Shown piece by piece: positions 33,066 to 42,118 of a stretch of DNA of 64,000 bases. The position numbers were made by a program, and so were the translations under genes. Source of the DNA: an uncultured Bellilinea sp. (GTDB lineage Bacteria > Chloroflexota > Anaerolineae > Anaerolineales > Anaerolineaceae); the NCBI GenBank assembly GCA_938040735.1, contig CALHYE010000002.1, positions 203,149-267,148 on the forward strand, read 5' to 3'. Under the pieces are notes generated by a model that saw only the letters and a program-made list of their open reading frames with translations, ran no database searches and was not told the DNA's origin. Each line of letters opens with the position of its first letter. The stretch's first letter is position 1.

Positions 33066-34109
33066 ATGAATTATTTGATCTTTGGAATGGGGGCAATTGG
33101 AACGTACATTGGCGGCAGTCTGAAAATGAGCGGCGAAACGGTTATGTACTTTGAACGAACCGAAGTCGTCAGGCGCCTTAATCATCAACCGCTGATGGTT
33201 GAAATCGAAGGAAAAGAACAATCCTTCCTGCCCGATTTGGTTAGCGATTCGCTAGAAATCATATTGGATCAGTACTCCGTTGATGTGGCGGTGGTGGCGG
33301 TTAAGTCATTTGATACGCCATCTGTTGCCGCTCTCTTAAAGCCCTATTGTGATCAAATTTCAGCAGTTCTCAGTCTGCAAAATGGCGTTGAAAACGAGGA
33401 AATTCTAGCCGAGTTTGTGGGGGGAGATCGGGTAGTGGCCGGAACGTTGACCAGCGCTGTGGCTAAAAGAGATACCGGAAGAGTTGTCCTTGAGAGAAAA
33501 CGAGGTATCGGAGTTGCAGGAGGCAATCCTCTTTCGGGAAAAATTGTAGAATCCTTTAACCGGGCAGGTTTGAATGCAAAATTATTCCAGAATGGCTGGG
33601 AGATGAAATGGTCAAAATTATTAACAAACCTTCTGGCAAATGCTACTTCTGCCATTCTAGACCTGACTCCGGTTGAAATATTTTCCGACCCGAAATTGTT
33701 CAAAATTGAAACCGAGCAAGTGCGTGAAGCGGTGAGGGTTATGACCAAAATGGGTTACCGCGTTATTGACTTACCGGGTACACCCGTCCGAATTTTATCG
33801 TTCTTGTTTCATCATGTGCCACAGGGAATCGCCCGCCGGATCGCCGGCAGAACGCTGGCGGCCGGACGGGGAGGGAAAATGCCTTCATTTCATGTAGATC
33901 TGTATCGTGGTTATCGTCCCCTGGAGGTGGATTACTTGAATGGGGCGGTGGTACGCTTTGGTGAACGACTCGGTGTTGCCACACCTGTAAATTCATTTTT
34001 GAACGAAACTCTTTTATCTATTGCCGAGAGACCGCTAGAATTGAATGGTTACCGAAAAAATCCCGAGAAGATGATTGCGGATTTATCGAAAAGGGTGAAT
34101 TTATTTTGA
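33066..34109 (+). CDS. panE: Ketopantoate reductase family protein (PanE/ApbA)
   Basis: This 347-residue protein has the N-terminal NAD(P)-binding loop FGMGAIGTYIGG, then VAVVAVKSFDT, SLQNGVENEEIL, the substrate-region ALTSAV-like GTLTSAVAKRD, and the C-terminal helical domain with WEMKWSKLLTNLLANATSAI (catalytic Lys and Asn). PanE reduces 2-dehydropantoate to pantoate for coenzyme A synthesis. Many bacteria carry several relatives with other 2-keto acid substrates, so the PanE role is probable, not certain. The stop overlaps the next ATG (TGATG), so it is coupled to the GH13 gene. Confidence 0.83.
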   Translation: MNYLIFGMGAIGTYIGGSLKMSGETVMYFERTEVVRRLNHQPLMVEIEGKEQSFLPDLVSDSLEIILDQYSVDVAVVAVKSFDTPSVAALLKPYCDQISAVLSLQNGVENEEILAEFVGGDRVVAGTLTSAVAKRDTGRVVLERKRGIGVAGGNPLSGKIVESFNRAGLNAKLFQNGWEMKWSKLLTNLLANATSAILDLTPVEIFSDPKLFKIETEQVREAVRVMTKMGYRVIDLPGTPVRILSFLFHHVPQGIARRIAGRTLAAGRGGKMPSFHVDLYRGYRPLEVDYLNGAVVRFGERLGVATPVNSFLNETLLSIAERPLELNGYRKNPEKMIADLSKRVNLF

Positions 34110-35518
34110 TGAACATTCCAGAGTGGGTGAAGGATAGTGTCTTTTATCAAATTTTTCCGGATCGGTTTGCAAATGGGGATGCATCCAATGATCCTCCCAA
34201 TGTTCAAGCCTGGGGCCGTCCGCCGGATGCAATTCACTTTCAGGGGGGAGACCTTGTCGGGATTGAACAAAGGTTGGATTATTTGCAAGATTTGGGGATC
34301 AATGCCCTTTACCTGAACCCAATTTTTCTTTCCCCCTCCACACACCGTTACAACACTGTGGATTACTACCGGATTGATCCCAAACTGGGGACATTGGATG
34401 ATTTTCGGCGCCTGCTGAAAAAAGTACACCAACGAGGAATGCGGCTTATTCTGGACGGGGTGTTCAATCATTGCGGGAGGGGTTTTTTCGCCTTTAATGA
34501 TTTGTTGGAAAATGGCGAGAATTCCCCGTATTTGGATTGGTTTCATGTGCGGAGATTCCCGCTAAATGCGTATAGCCATGGTAAGGCGACCCGCTACAAG
34601 GCCTGGTGGGGATTCAAAAGTTTGCCGAAATTCAATACTAAAAATTCAGCCGTTCGGCGCTTTATTTTTGAGGTTGCCCGATATTGGATAGAGGAAGGAA
34701 TTGACGGCTGGCGTTTGGATGTACCCAATGAGATTAATGACGATGAGTTTTGGGCAGAATTCCGGTGGGTGGTCAAGTCAACCAATCCTGATGCTTATCT
34801 GGTCGGTGAAATTTGGGATTTGTTGCCTCGTTGGGTGAATGACAGTCATTTTGATGGGGTGATGCATTATCCTTTGCGCTCAGCAATTCTGGATGTACTG
34901 AGAGGGAAGACCGGAACGGAGGATTTTTATGCTCGCCTTTTGCAGATTGAACAAGCTTATGGCCAAGATAACTTATTTGGTTTGTACTTGCTGCTGGGTT
35001 CTCACGATACCGAGCGAGTCAAAACACTCCTCCATGGAAATTCCCAAAAACTGCATCTGGCTTATTTGCTGATGTTTGCCTTCCCCGGGACACCGTCTAT
35101 TTACTACGGTGATGAAGTTGGGTTGGAAGGTGGTAAAGATCCGGATTGCCGCAGGGCTTTCCCTTGGAACGAGAATGAATGGGATCAGGATTTGAGGCGG
35201 TGGATTAAGAAGTTAATCGAAATCCGCCGCGCGACTCCCCTCTTAAGGCGAGGAAAATGGAGAATACTGCAACCCGCTCCTTGCGATGGAATTGTACAGA
35301 TGGTTCGAGAGGGCGGCGGTGAGCAGTTATTGATTCTGGCAAATCTTAATTCTGAACCCTGTCGGGTTACCATTCCGGCGGGAAGCGATAACCCGACTGG
35401 GCAACAAAGCCTGCGTGATTTACTCGGCAATCCATTTTCGGTCGAGATGGATCACAATCAAGTTGAGATTGTCTTACCCGGGTTGAGCGGCGGGTATTTT
35501 TCAACCGGTCTTTTTTGA
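34109..35518 (+). CDS. GH13 neopullulanase/cyclomaltodextrinase-like enzyme
   Basis: This 469-residue cytoplasmic enzyme has no N-terminal CBM34 domain: the catalytic barrel starts at once (PEWVKDSVFYQIFPDRFANGD). GH13 regions are visible: DGVFNHCGRGF, GIDGWRLDVPNEI (nucleophile Asp), LVGEIWD (acid/base Glu) and LLGSHDTER (Asp). This compact subgroup usually hydrolyses maltodextrins, cyclodextrins or pullulan. The ATG overlaps the panE stop. Its last 18 nt overlap the convergent CBS-domain gene. It complements the cytoplasmic GH13 of the 9-11 kb locus. Confidence 0.9.
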   Translation: MNIPEWVKDSVFYQIFPDRFANGDASNDPPNVQAWGRPPDAIHFQGGDLVGIEQRLDYLQDLGINALYLNPIFLSPSTHRYNTVDYYRIDPKLGTLDDFRRLLKKVHQRGMRLILDGVFNHCGRGFFAFNDLLENGENSPYLDWFHVRRFPLNAYSHGKATRYKAWWGFKSLPKFNTKNSAVRRFIFEVARYWIEEGIDGWRLDVPNEINDDEFWAEFRWVVKSTNPDAYLVGEIWDLLPRWVNDSHFDGVMHYPLRSAILDVLRGKTGTEDFYARLLQIEQAYGQDNLFGLYLLLGSHDTERVKTLLHGNSQKLHLAYLLMFAFPGTPSIYYGDEVGLEGGKDPDCRRAFPWNENEWDQDLRRWIKKLIEIRRATPLLRRGKWRILQPAPCDGIVQMVREGGGEQLLILANLNSEPCRVTIPAGSDNPTGQQSLRDLLGNPFSVEMDHNQVEIVLPGLSGGYFSTGLF

Positions 35519-35929
35519 TTCCTTATCGGATATCCAGCCGATTTCTTCGGCAGCCATGAACAGGTCGGTTGCTGTAATCATCCCAATCAGTTCATTGTTT
35601 TCATCAACCACCGGTAGGTGGTGGACATTCTTTTCCTGCATCTTGCGGGAACATTCCACCAAAGTCCATTGGGGACGAGCAACATGAACAGGTACGGTCA
35701 TAATCTCTCGAACGGTCGTCTCCGCAGGGTTGCGGGAAGCCGCAATAATCTTATCGCGGATGTCTGTGGTGGTGATGATTCCATAAGTTGTGGTGTGGTT
35801 TTCTTTGAGAACAACCACTAGACTGTGGATGTGCCTGCGGCGCATCAGCGTCATTGCAAATGAAACACTGCTATCCGCATCAATTACCACAACGGGACTC
35901 GACATCCAATCTCGAACCAGATGACTCAT
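35501..35929 (-). CDS. CBS-domain pair protein
   Basis: This 142-residue protein starts after AGGAGG and consists of two CBS motifs: VRDWMSSPVVVIDADSSVSFAMTLMRRRHIHSLVVV, and VREIMTVPVHVARPQWTLVECSRKMQEKNVHHLPVVDENNELIGMITATDLF. CBS pairs bind adenosine nucleotides (AMP, ATP, SAM) and regulate partner proteins; no partner is fused here. It is in the same direction as the pterin dehydratase gene, 12 nt away, so they are likely one transcript. Confidence 0.9.
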   Translation of the reverse strand: MSHLVRDWMSSPVVVIDADSSVSFAMTLMRRRHIHSLVVVLKENHTTTYGIITTTDIRDKIIAASRNPAETTVREIMTVPVHVARPQWTLVECSRKMQEKNVHHLPVVDENNELIGMITATDLFMAAEEIGWISDKESKKTG

Positions 35930-35941
35930 GGTTTAAACCTC

Positions 35942-36310
35942 CTAAGAAGATCTCGGTTTTGTATCCTCACGCGAACGATAAATTTCATCGGTTTTCGCAG
36001 CCATGATGAAATCATTGCGGTGCAATCCATTGACGACATGTGTCCACCATTCCACGGTCACTTTCCCATACTCAACCGTTATTTTTGGGTGGTGATCTTG
36101 CTCATCAGCAGACAAACCGACAGCAACAACAAAATCGAGGGCTTCTTTGTACCGCTTAAAACGGAATGTCTTTTGTAATTTTGGCACTTCTTCGGAGTCG
36201 ATGACCAGCCAACCCTCTGCCAGAGGCAACAGGTTGTCAATCTCATTATTGCTCAATGGGGGAGCGCTTTTTTGGGGTTTTACACACTGTTCACGGCTAA
36301 GCTCACTCAT
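35942..36310 (-). CDS. phhB: Pterin-4a-carbinolamine dehydratase
   Basis: This 122-residue protein has the PCD/DCoH signature: GWLVIDSEE...LQKTFRFKRYKEALDFVVAVG, ADEQDHHPKITVEYGKVTVEWWTHVVNGLHRNDF. The HHP pair and WWTH histidine are the active-site residues. PCD dehydrates 4a-hydroxytetrahydropterin formed by aromatic amino acid hydroxylases, and many bacterial copies have a molybdopterin-linked or unknown role. No hydroxylase gene is adjacent. The start has AGAGGT upstream. The first ~25 residues are a family-typical variable lead. Confidence 0.9.
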   Translation of the reverse strand: MSELSREQCVKPQKSAPPLSNNEIDNLLPLAEGWLVIDSEEVPKLQKTFRFKRYKEALDFVVAVGLSADEQDHHPKITVEYGKVTVEWWTHVVNGLHRNDFIMAAKTDEIYRSREDTKPRSS

Positions 36311-36331
36311 GGGATACCTCTAAGGGTTGGA

Positions 36332-39300
36332 TTAATCCAGTTCTGCAATCTGATCCATCAGGTTGGCGATCTGAAAACCCGAAAGTTGTTCCGCCTGAAG
36401 GAATTTTTTGGCTATATCATTGGAAGCGAGCAGGGTTTCTAAAATTGAGGCATGAGTTGATGCTCGTTTTCCAACCTCGTTCATTACAGCCACCCAGTTC
36501 ATCCACCAGATGAACTCTTTATAAGCTTCCTGGTTGTACCACAAGACATCCTTGTAGCGGTTGACGCCGATAAAGCGCTGCACCTCCAGATCGGAAAGCC
36601 AGAATTCCATGATTCTGGAAAGAGATTGGGTCGCCAGTTTTTCATACCAATCCTGATGATTAATCAAAATACGCAGGGTTGGCGGAATCCGCCAGCTGAC
36701 TGCACCATCCACACCGATTTGATGCGCCGTTTCCATTACAGCATCCATTAAGCGCCACTCTTCGATCCACGAAAGGGTTTGCGAGGGATGGTCTTTTATG
36801 TCCTTCAAGGCACCCAGTTTATGGAGGAAGGGGTAAAGAAAAGCAACCAGGGAATTTTCTTTAGCGTCTTTTATGCCTTCTTGTAAATATTCAAATGCCT
36901 GAGGGGACTGACCCCGGATGGGAACGGGGAAAATTTTTTGCGGCGAATGGAGGTACAGTAAAAACTCCAATTGTTTTTGAAGGGAGCTTTGAATCAATTC
37001 GCGGTTGTACCTCAAACCGGTCATCTGAGTAATGCCGGTCAGCAGCGCTTCAAGCTTTTGAACGGCTTCTGGCAATAGATATTCGGGTAGTTGAGGTTGC
37101 TGCGGACTGACTTGGTGATCCAGTAAGAACTGGATATAACCGGGGTTGACGATTTCTCTCCAAGGGCGGAGAATAGGCGCGAGTAATAACTCGTGCAGCG
37201 CTTCTTGAATGTTAGGAACTCCTCTTCCAGCCAGATATTGGCAAAGGGAGCGGTAGGAGCCGTATTCATCATCCGGCACTTCGCGGAATTCTGAAAACAC
37301 AAAGGCTTGATACGCCGATAATTTAATATGTAAACCTTTTTGAGCCAGTTCATCCGCCGGACGGATATATTCCATGCCGCTCAAGAGGTCGCGAAAGATC
37401 ACAAAGTGATTTTCCTGACCGGATAATCCAAGTCCTTCACTTAAGGATTTCTGTGCCAGTTTGGTTGTGCCTTTTTCGCGGGATTTGAAGCCAGCCGACC
37501 AGCGAATCCATCCTTCCGTTTCGGCAAATTTATTGTGATAGATGACCAAAGCCCGTGCATTTTCCAGACGGTTGGAAAAGGCGAAAACATCCTCATTGAC
37601 CCAACCGCCTGAGGTGAAAAAGTCGTAAAGTAGAAAATTTTCAACCCCGGCAAACAAGGCGCGACGGTGAAGCAATGGGAAAATCTGGCGTTTATGACGT
37701 TCGACCAGATAGGGATCGGGTTTTTCATCCCAATATGCCCGGCGAAATTCCATACCATATTTTTCAGCATAGCCTTCGATCTGACCATGTCCGAACATCG
37801 GCAGTCCGGGCAGGGTAGACATCAATACACAAATCCCGAAGTACTTATCCCCTTTTCCAAACTGATCCACGGCGGTGCGTTCATCGGGATTATTCATGAA
37901 GTTCACATAACGCTTAAGGATCTCCGGTTCGAACTCAATAGTCTTTTTTATCAATTTACGGTAGCCGGCATTATCTTCATTTCGGAGCATGTTCATGAAA
38001 GCCGAGTTATACACGCGGTGCATGCCCAGTGTGCGGACAAAGTATCCTTCCATCAACCAGAATGCCTCCGCCAAAAGCAGGGTGTCGGGGGCTTCTTGGG
38101 CAACCCGATCCACAACCTCCCGCCAGAATTCGGTCGGAAAAGCCCGGTCAAAGGCTTCTTTGGTCATGCCGTGTTCTGCCCGAGATGGTATTGCGCCCCC
38201 TGTGCCGGGTTCTGGAAACCACAAGCGTTGATAGTGGCGTTTGGTCAGGGTCATGGCAGCATCGAAACGGATGATAGGGAAACGTTGGGCAACCTTCAAA
38301 ATGGTTTGAATGACCGCTTCGCGCACCTGAGGATTGAGATAATTCAATTGAGCGGTATCATTCCACGGCATGCTTGTGCCGTCATTCCCGTGGTAGATAA
38401 ACTGGATGGCGCCGGTGTTTTTATCTCTGCGTTTGAAAACGACTGCAGCATCTGTGCGGGTGTAATAATGGTCTTCCAATAAGATTTCAATGTTGGGATC
38501 ACTGGAAAGGTCAGGGCCGCTAAAAGTATACGATGGGAATGGGCTGTAGTCCAATGAGATAAACCAATCGGGATGCTCTATGACCCATGAAGAATCGATT
38601 CCCATGTGGTTGGGTACCATATCGGATGCCAAGCGGATTCCGTATTTCCAAGCCCGATCACGCAGGGTTTGATAGGCTTCTTCGCCGCCCAAATCCGCTG
38701 CAATGGTGTAACCGGCGAGCGAATAAGCCGATGCGATTGCTTCCGGATTGCCACACAATTGCTTGATACGGGCGGAGGCTATGCTGCGCTCCCATAGACC
38801 GATCAACCACAATCCGCTAAAGCCCCATTCAGCCAACTGAGCCAGTTCGTCCTCTGGAATCTGGTCGAGGCGGCTGATTGGACGCTCATATTTTTTGCTG
38901 AGTTGATCCAACCAAACATAGGTGTTTTTCGCCATCAGCACCAATCGGGGCATCCACTCGCGGTCGGGGCTGAAATTTTCCGGTTCGCCCTCACCGGTTA
39001 GCCGGTCGTATACCGGGATTTCCACCGGGCCGGGACCGAGGAAAGGCATTTTTTCTTCTTCTTTGATAAAATCCAGACTGCTCAGCAAGCGGTAAAGATA
39101 TTTTCCAAGGATGTCTGACCAACGGTTGCGGATATATTCCAATTGTTCAAATAAAGAATAGGGATGTGCGACTGCCGGAGCTCGCAGCATATCCACCAGA
39201 TTTTGCAAATCCGGCCCGAAAGGTGGTTGCTGGTCGAAGAAATGATATAACTGCTGAATGGCTTTGGTGTAAACGGTCTTTTGAGATAAGTTTTCGTCAT

Positions 39301-39796
39301 CAAAGAGTTCCAAGTAAGGGGTGACCGCCGGATTTTTATTGTTCACCCAGAGGAGAAGGATTTCTTCCAGCGTGTTGGCTCGATTGGATGCCCCATCGGT
39401 GGATTGTTGGAGATAATCTTCCGGACTTATTTCGCCTTTGTAAACAGCCAGCGGGGGAAATTCTCGTGTGAATGCTATCAATAGTTCATTCACCTTCTCT
39501 TTCCCAAGGACTTTTTCCAGATCTTCCAGCGCTTGTTCCATCACCCGGGGATTTTTTTCTTGACGATACAGAAATGCTACTAAATGTAAAATTTCATCTT
39601 CCAATCCTAATGCGTTGATCTGTCCGGCCTTTACCGCGCTTTCCGGATAGTTGATTAGGTCTCGAAATGTATTCATTTTTTTAGCGAACTGCCGGGCAGC
39701 GTGGAAGTTGGCAAAGACTACATTGCCGTTGAAGGAAAACAGACTGTCTTCCAACTGATAGCGATCACGCGCCTGTCTGGAAATATGAAATTCCAT
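36332..39796 (-). CDS. Large GH13-type glucan enzyme with extended N- and C-terminal regions
   Basis: This 1154-residue cytoplasmic protein starts after AAGGAGA. The first ~290 residues are helical and unlike known GH13 N-domains (YQLEDSLFSFNGNVVFANFHAARQFAKKMN). The barrel (about 300-750) keeps the catalytic set: region I SDMVPNHMG, region II IIRFDAAMT (Asp512), region III LLAEAFW (Glu577) and region IV FMNNPDERT (Asp638). In region IV the usual HD is PD, so the transition-state histidine is replaced. About 400 helical residues follow. I do not recognise a characterised subfamily; hydrolase or transglycosylase activity on an alpha-glucan is expected. It lies 21 nt from the pterin dehydratase gene on the same strand. 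Confidence 0.82.
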   Translation of the reverse strand: MEFHISRQARDRYQLEDSLFSFNGNVVFANFHAARQFAKKMNTFRDLINYPESAVKAGQINALGLEDEILHLVAFLYRQEKNPRVMEQALEDLEKVLGKEKVNELLIAFTREFPPLAVYKGEISPEDYLQQSTDGASNRANTLEEILLLWVNNKNPAVTPYLELFDDENLSQKTVYTKAIQQLYHFFDQQPPFGPDLQNLVDMLRAPAVAHPYSLFEQLEYIRNRWSDILGKYLYRLLSSLDFIKEEEKMPFLGPGPVEIPVYDRLTGEGEPENFSPDREWMPRLVLMAKNTYVWLDQLSKKYERPISRLDQIPEDELAQLAEWGFSGLWLIGLWERSIASARIKQLCGNPEAIASAYSLAGYTIAADLGGEEAYQTLRDRAWKYGIRLASDMVPNHMGIDSSWVIEHPDWFISLDYSPFPSYTFSGPDLSSDPNIEILLEDHYYTRTDAAVVFKRRDKNTGAIQFIYHGNDGTSMPWNDTAQLNYLNPQVREAVIQTILKVAQRFPIIRFDAAMTLTKRHYQRLWFPEPGTGGAIPSRAEHGMTKEAFDRAFPTEFWREVVDRVAQEAPDTLLLAEAFWLMEGYFVRTLGMHRVYNSAFMNMLRNEDNAGYRKLIKKTIEFEPEILKRYVNFMNNPDERTAVDQFGKGDKYFGICVLMSTLPGLPMFGHGQIEGYAEKYGMEFRRAYWDEKPDPYLVERHKRQIFPLLHRRALFAGVENFLLYDFFTSGGWVNEDVFAFSNRLENARALVIYHNKFAETEGWIRWSAGFKSREKGTTKLAQKSLSEGLGLSGQENHFVIFRDLLSGMEYIRPADELAQKGLHIKLSAYQAFVFSEFREVPDDEYGSYRSLCQYLAGRGVPNIQEALHELLLAPILRPWREIVNPGYIQFLLDHQVSPQQPQLPEYLLPEAVQKLEALLTGITQMTGLRYNRELIQSSLQKQLEFLLYLHSPQKIFPVPIRGQSPQAFEYLQEGIKDAKENSLVAFLYPFLHKLGALKDIKDHPSQTLSWIEEWRLMDAVMETAHQIGVDGAVSWRIPPTLRILINHQDWYEKLATQSLSRIMEFWLSDLEVQRFIGVNRYKDVLWYNQEAYKEFIWWMNWVAVMNEVGKRASTHASILETLLASNDIAKKFLQAEQLSGFQIANLMDQIAELD

Positions 39797-39837
39797 GAAA
39801 ATCTCCTTGAAACCAGGAAATGAGGGGAATTAAGTGT

Positions 39838-39843
39838 ATTATA
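39838..39843 (-). promoter_or_regulatory. Candidate -10 element of the large GH13 gene
   Basis: TATAAT on the minus strand, giving a leader of about 35 nt. No convincing -35. Confidence 0.4.
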
Positions 39844-39899
39844 CTCTTTGATTGGATTGAAGAAATTAAAACAGGCAGGCCGAGTAATTTCTTGGCAAT

Positions 39900-40766
39900 T
39901 CAAGGGGTTCTAAAGAATTTGGAAAGAGCGAATACGGATTGCTTCTGGTTTTCTAACTCAACTTCGGTTTGGATAATGTCGTCCTGTGCAAGTTGTTGAA
40001 GGGTGCGCAGAAAGTCTTCTTTACGCCAACCGAATAAATGTTGCATTTCAGCGAGTGTGGCTGCTCCAAGCGATTCAAAATATCTTCGCAGAATTTCCAA
40101 GCGTGCCTGATTTTCAGAAATTAGGCGCGACTGGTCAATCAGGAAGGGGTAATGACGGTGGACAAGGTCATAAACAAATGCATAACGCCAAGCGCCCGCT
40201 TGGGCTACGCTAATGGGCAGTACCTTGAGTTCCATTTGCAGCGTATCCAAAGCACGATTAAACCGCGAGGCGTTTTCACTACTGGATAGACGGGCTGCTT
40301 TGCGAAGGGAAATGGTATCCAGCGGGCCTTCATGAAGGAGGGCTTCATAAACCTGTTTGGCTTCAAGAGTGAGGTTGCCGCTATGGTATTGATCCAGATA
40401 ATCCTGCTCGGGGTCTCCGTAATTGGGGGAAAGGGCATAGAAGGACGGTAAAAGGTCTAAGGAGAGGATGGTGTTTCGGCGGCACAAAATTCTGGCATAG
40501 TACCAGACCCTCTTTCCAAGCAATTGATCTTTCCACGACCAGGTGATGTGGCCCGGGTCGTCGTGTTGATCGGCTACCGGCCGATCTCCGGCAACGGCTG
40601 TCCACAAACTGGGAAAAGTCACCCGTTGAATCGGCCAGAAAAAAATAAACCCCCTCCGATTGACGAAATCAACGGCTTCTTCAAGGGTGTGCAGCCGGTA
40701 GGCCGGCCCGGTGCAAAAAGTCTTTTGTCGGTATGAATTCAGGGCAGCAGACGAAAGCAACAGCAT
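39900..40766 (-). CDS. AlkZ-related winged-helix DNA-binding protein
   Basis: This 288-residue protein resembles the AlkZ/YcaQ-related winged-helix family (HTH_42, DUF1006). Visible pieces are VDFVNRRGFIFFWPI, PSLWTAVAG, TWSWKDQLLGKRVWYYARILCRRNTILSLDLLPSFYALSPNYGDPE, and a repeat of winged-helix units (GPLDTISLRKAARLS; LGAATLAEMQHLFGW). AlkZ proteins are DNA glycosylases that unhook interstrand crosslinks, but this AlkZ-related subgroup is uncharacterised and the AlkZ catalytic QxQ motif is not evident. It starts after GGATGGA and is the downstream neighbour of the thiolase gene, separated from it by a terminator. Confidence 0.65.
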   Translation of the reverse strand: MLLLSSAALNSYRQKTFCTGPAYRLHTLEEAVDFVNRRGFIFFWPIQRVTFPSLWTAVAGDRPVADQHDDPGHITWSWKDQLLGKRVWYYARILCRRNTILSLDLLPSFYALSPNYGDPEQDYLDQYHSGNLTLEAKQVYEALLHEGPLDTISLRKAARLSSSENASRFNRALDTLQMELKVLPISVAQAGAWRYAFVYDLVHRHYPFLIDQSRLISENQARLEILRRYFESLGAATLAEMQHLFGWRKEDFLRTLQQLAQDDIIQTEVELENQKQSVFALSKFFRTP

Positions 40767-40814
40767 TGTTCCATCCGGTGATAAACGGGATGGGTCAATT
40801 TTATTCGTTTATTC

Positions 40815-40848
40815 AAAAAAAGGCAGAGGGAGACCTCTGCCTTTTTTT
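40815..40848. terminator. Strong intrinsic terminator downstream of the thiolase gene
   Basis: AAAAAAAGGCAGAGG and CCTCTGCCTTTTTTT form a perfect 15-bp stem with a GAGA loop and A/T runs on both sides, so it works in either direction. On the minus strand it begins 2 nt after the thiolase stop. Confidence 0.92.
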
Positions 40849-40850
40849 GA

Positions 40851-42011
40851 TCAGTTCATCCGGCCCAAAATATGGGTGATAATATTCGAACCGCTGCCGC
40901 CAATATTTTGCGTCATGCCAATCCGTGCGTCCGGAACTTGGGTTTGGCCGGCCTCGCCGCGCAGTTGTTGCACCACTTCAATAATTTGGTACATGCCGGT
41001 TGCGCCGACGGGGTGACCACGGGCTTTCAGACCTCCCCGCGTGGCGATGGGGATGCGGCCTTCGGGTCGTATTTCACCCTCAAGCGCTAGTTGCGGGCCT
41101 TTGCCTTTTTCCGCAAAACCGCAGGCCTCCAACGACAAAGCCGCCATAATCGTGAAGGCATCGTGAAGTTCGAAAAGATCAATTTGCTCAGGGCCAATGC
41201 CGGCCTGGGCGTAAGCCTGTTTTACGGATTTTTCAGCCGCGCTGAGCCACAGGGGAATCTTGCGGGAGTGGACTGCCATGGTGTCGGTAGCAGCGCCAGC
41301 CCCCAAAACTTTAATAATCGGACGGGGCGGAAAACGATTGAGGAGTTCAACCGGCACCAGAACGGCGGCGGCGGCGCCATCACCTACCGGAGAAGCATCC
41401 ATTAGGTTTATCGGCGGGGTAATCATGGCTGCTTTCAAGTAGTCTTTTTCGGATAAAGGTGAGCGAAGACGCGCATTTGGGTTACTGACAGCGTTACTGT
41501 GTGCATTGATCGAAAAAGGCGCAAAATGATGATGTTCCCAGCCGTATTCGTACATGTAGCGTCTCATGATCAGCGCATTAATGGCGACAAAAGAAAGGCC
41601 TTGTCCGGCTTCCCAATCCGCATCGGCTGCAGTTGCCAGCTCGGCAGTAATTTCATCGCCGGGTGAGTCGGTCATCTTTTCTACGCCGACTGCCAACGCA
41701 ATGTCCATCACGCCGGAAGCGACAGCCATCAGGGCAGAGCGAAAAGCAGCCGCTCCTGAACTGCAAGCCGATTCAACGTGCATGGCATTGGCATAGCGGA
41801 CGCCGATCCAATCTGCCACGAATGCGCCTAATTGCTGCTGGCGATTGGCAGAGCCGGACATCATGTTGCCGACAAAAACACCGTCAACACTGTTGATACC
41901 GGCATCTTGTAGAGCTGCCAGGGAGGCTTCTCCAGCAAGTTCTCTAAGCGATTTATCCCAGTGTTCATCAATCGAGGTTTGACCAATTCCTAAAATGGCT
42001 ACTTCACGCAT
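40851..42011 (-). CDS. Thiolase family protein (SCP2-thiolase/acetyl-CoA acyltransferase-like)
   Basis: This 386-residue protein was started at MREVAILGIGQTSIDEH because AAAGGA lies 8 nt before this ATG; an ATG 18 nt upstream lacks spacing. It is a thiolase-fold enzyme with the acyl-accepting Cys in HVESACSSGAAAFRSAL, the GVEKM segment, LFELHDAF (His), and the C-terminal GGLKARGHPVGATGMYQI and QNIGGSGSN. This subgroup (SCP2/non-condensing, archaeal-type acetyl-CoA acetyltransferase-like) lacks the second active-site Cys of classical thiolases. The DUF35 partner often found next to archaeal relatives is absent. Substrate unknown. Confidence 0.87.
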   Translation of the reverse strand: MREVAILGIGQTSIDEHWDKSLRELAGEASLAALQDAGINSVDGVFVGNMMSGSANRQQQLGAFVADWIGVRYANAMHVESACSSGAAAFRSALMAVASGVMDIALAVGVEKMTDSPGDEITAELATAADADWEAGQGLSFVAINALIMRRYMYEYGWEHHHFAPFSINAHSNAVSNPNARLRSPLSEKDYLKAAMITPPINLMDASPVGDGAAAAVLVPVELLNRFPPRPIIKVLGAGAATDTMAVHSRKIPLWLSAAEKSVKQAYAQAGIGPEQIDLFELHDAFTIMAALSLEACGFAEKGKGPQLALEGEIRPEGRIPIATRGGLKARGHPVGATGMYQIIEVVQQLRGEAGQTQVPDARIGMTQNIGGSGSNIITHILGRMN

Positions 42012-42043
42012 GGCAAATTCCTTTTTCAAGTTGATTCATTGCT

Positions 42044-42049
42044 ATTATA
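42044..42049 (-). promoter_or_regulatory. Candidate -10 element of the thiolase gene
   Basis: TATAAT on the minus strand with a leader of about 26 nt. A TTGACA lies only 11 bp upstream, too close to be its -35. Confidence 0.4.
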
Positions 42050-42105
42050 GCGAGGTTAACTGTCAATCTCTATCAAATCCAGCGCGTATAGAACCTTTGA
42101 GGTAG

Positions 42106-42111
42106 TATAAT
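42106..42111 (+). promoter_or_regulatory. Candidate -10 element of the first CapA-like gene
   Basis: TATAAT with 7 nt to the GTG at 42119 and no ribosome binding site, consistent with a leaderless mRNA. Confidence 0.45.
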
Positions 42112-42118
42112 TCCCGCC

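Noticed and set aside
39900..40766. Firm AlkZ DNA glycosylase annotation
   Set aside because: The protein matches the AlkZ-related winged-helix group, but the catalytic QxQ motif is not evident, so it was left as AlkZ-related.
42044..42067. TTGACA plus TATAAT as a full promoter for the thiolase gene
   Set aside because: The boxes are only 11 bp apart, too close for a normal sigma-70 promoter; only the -10 was kept.
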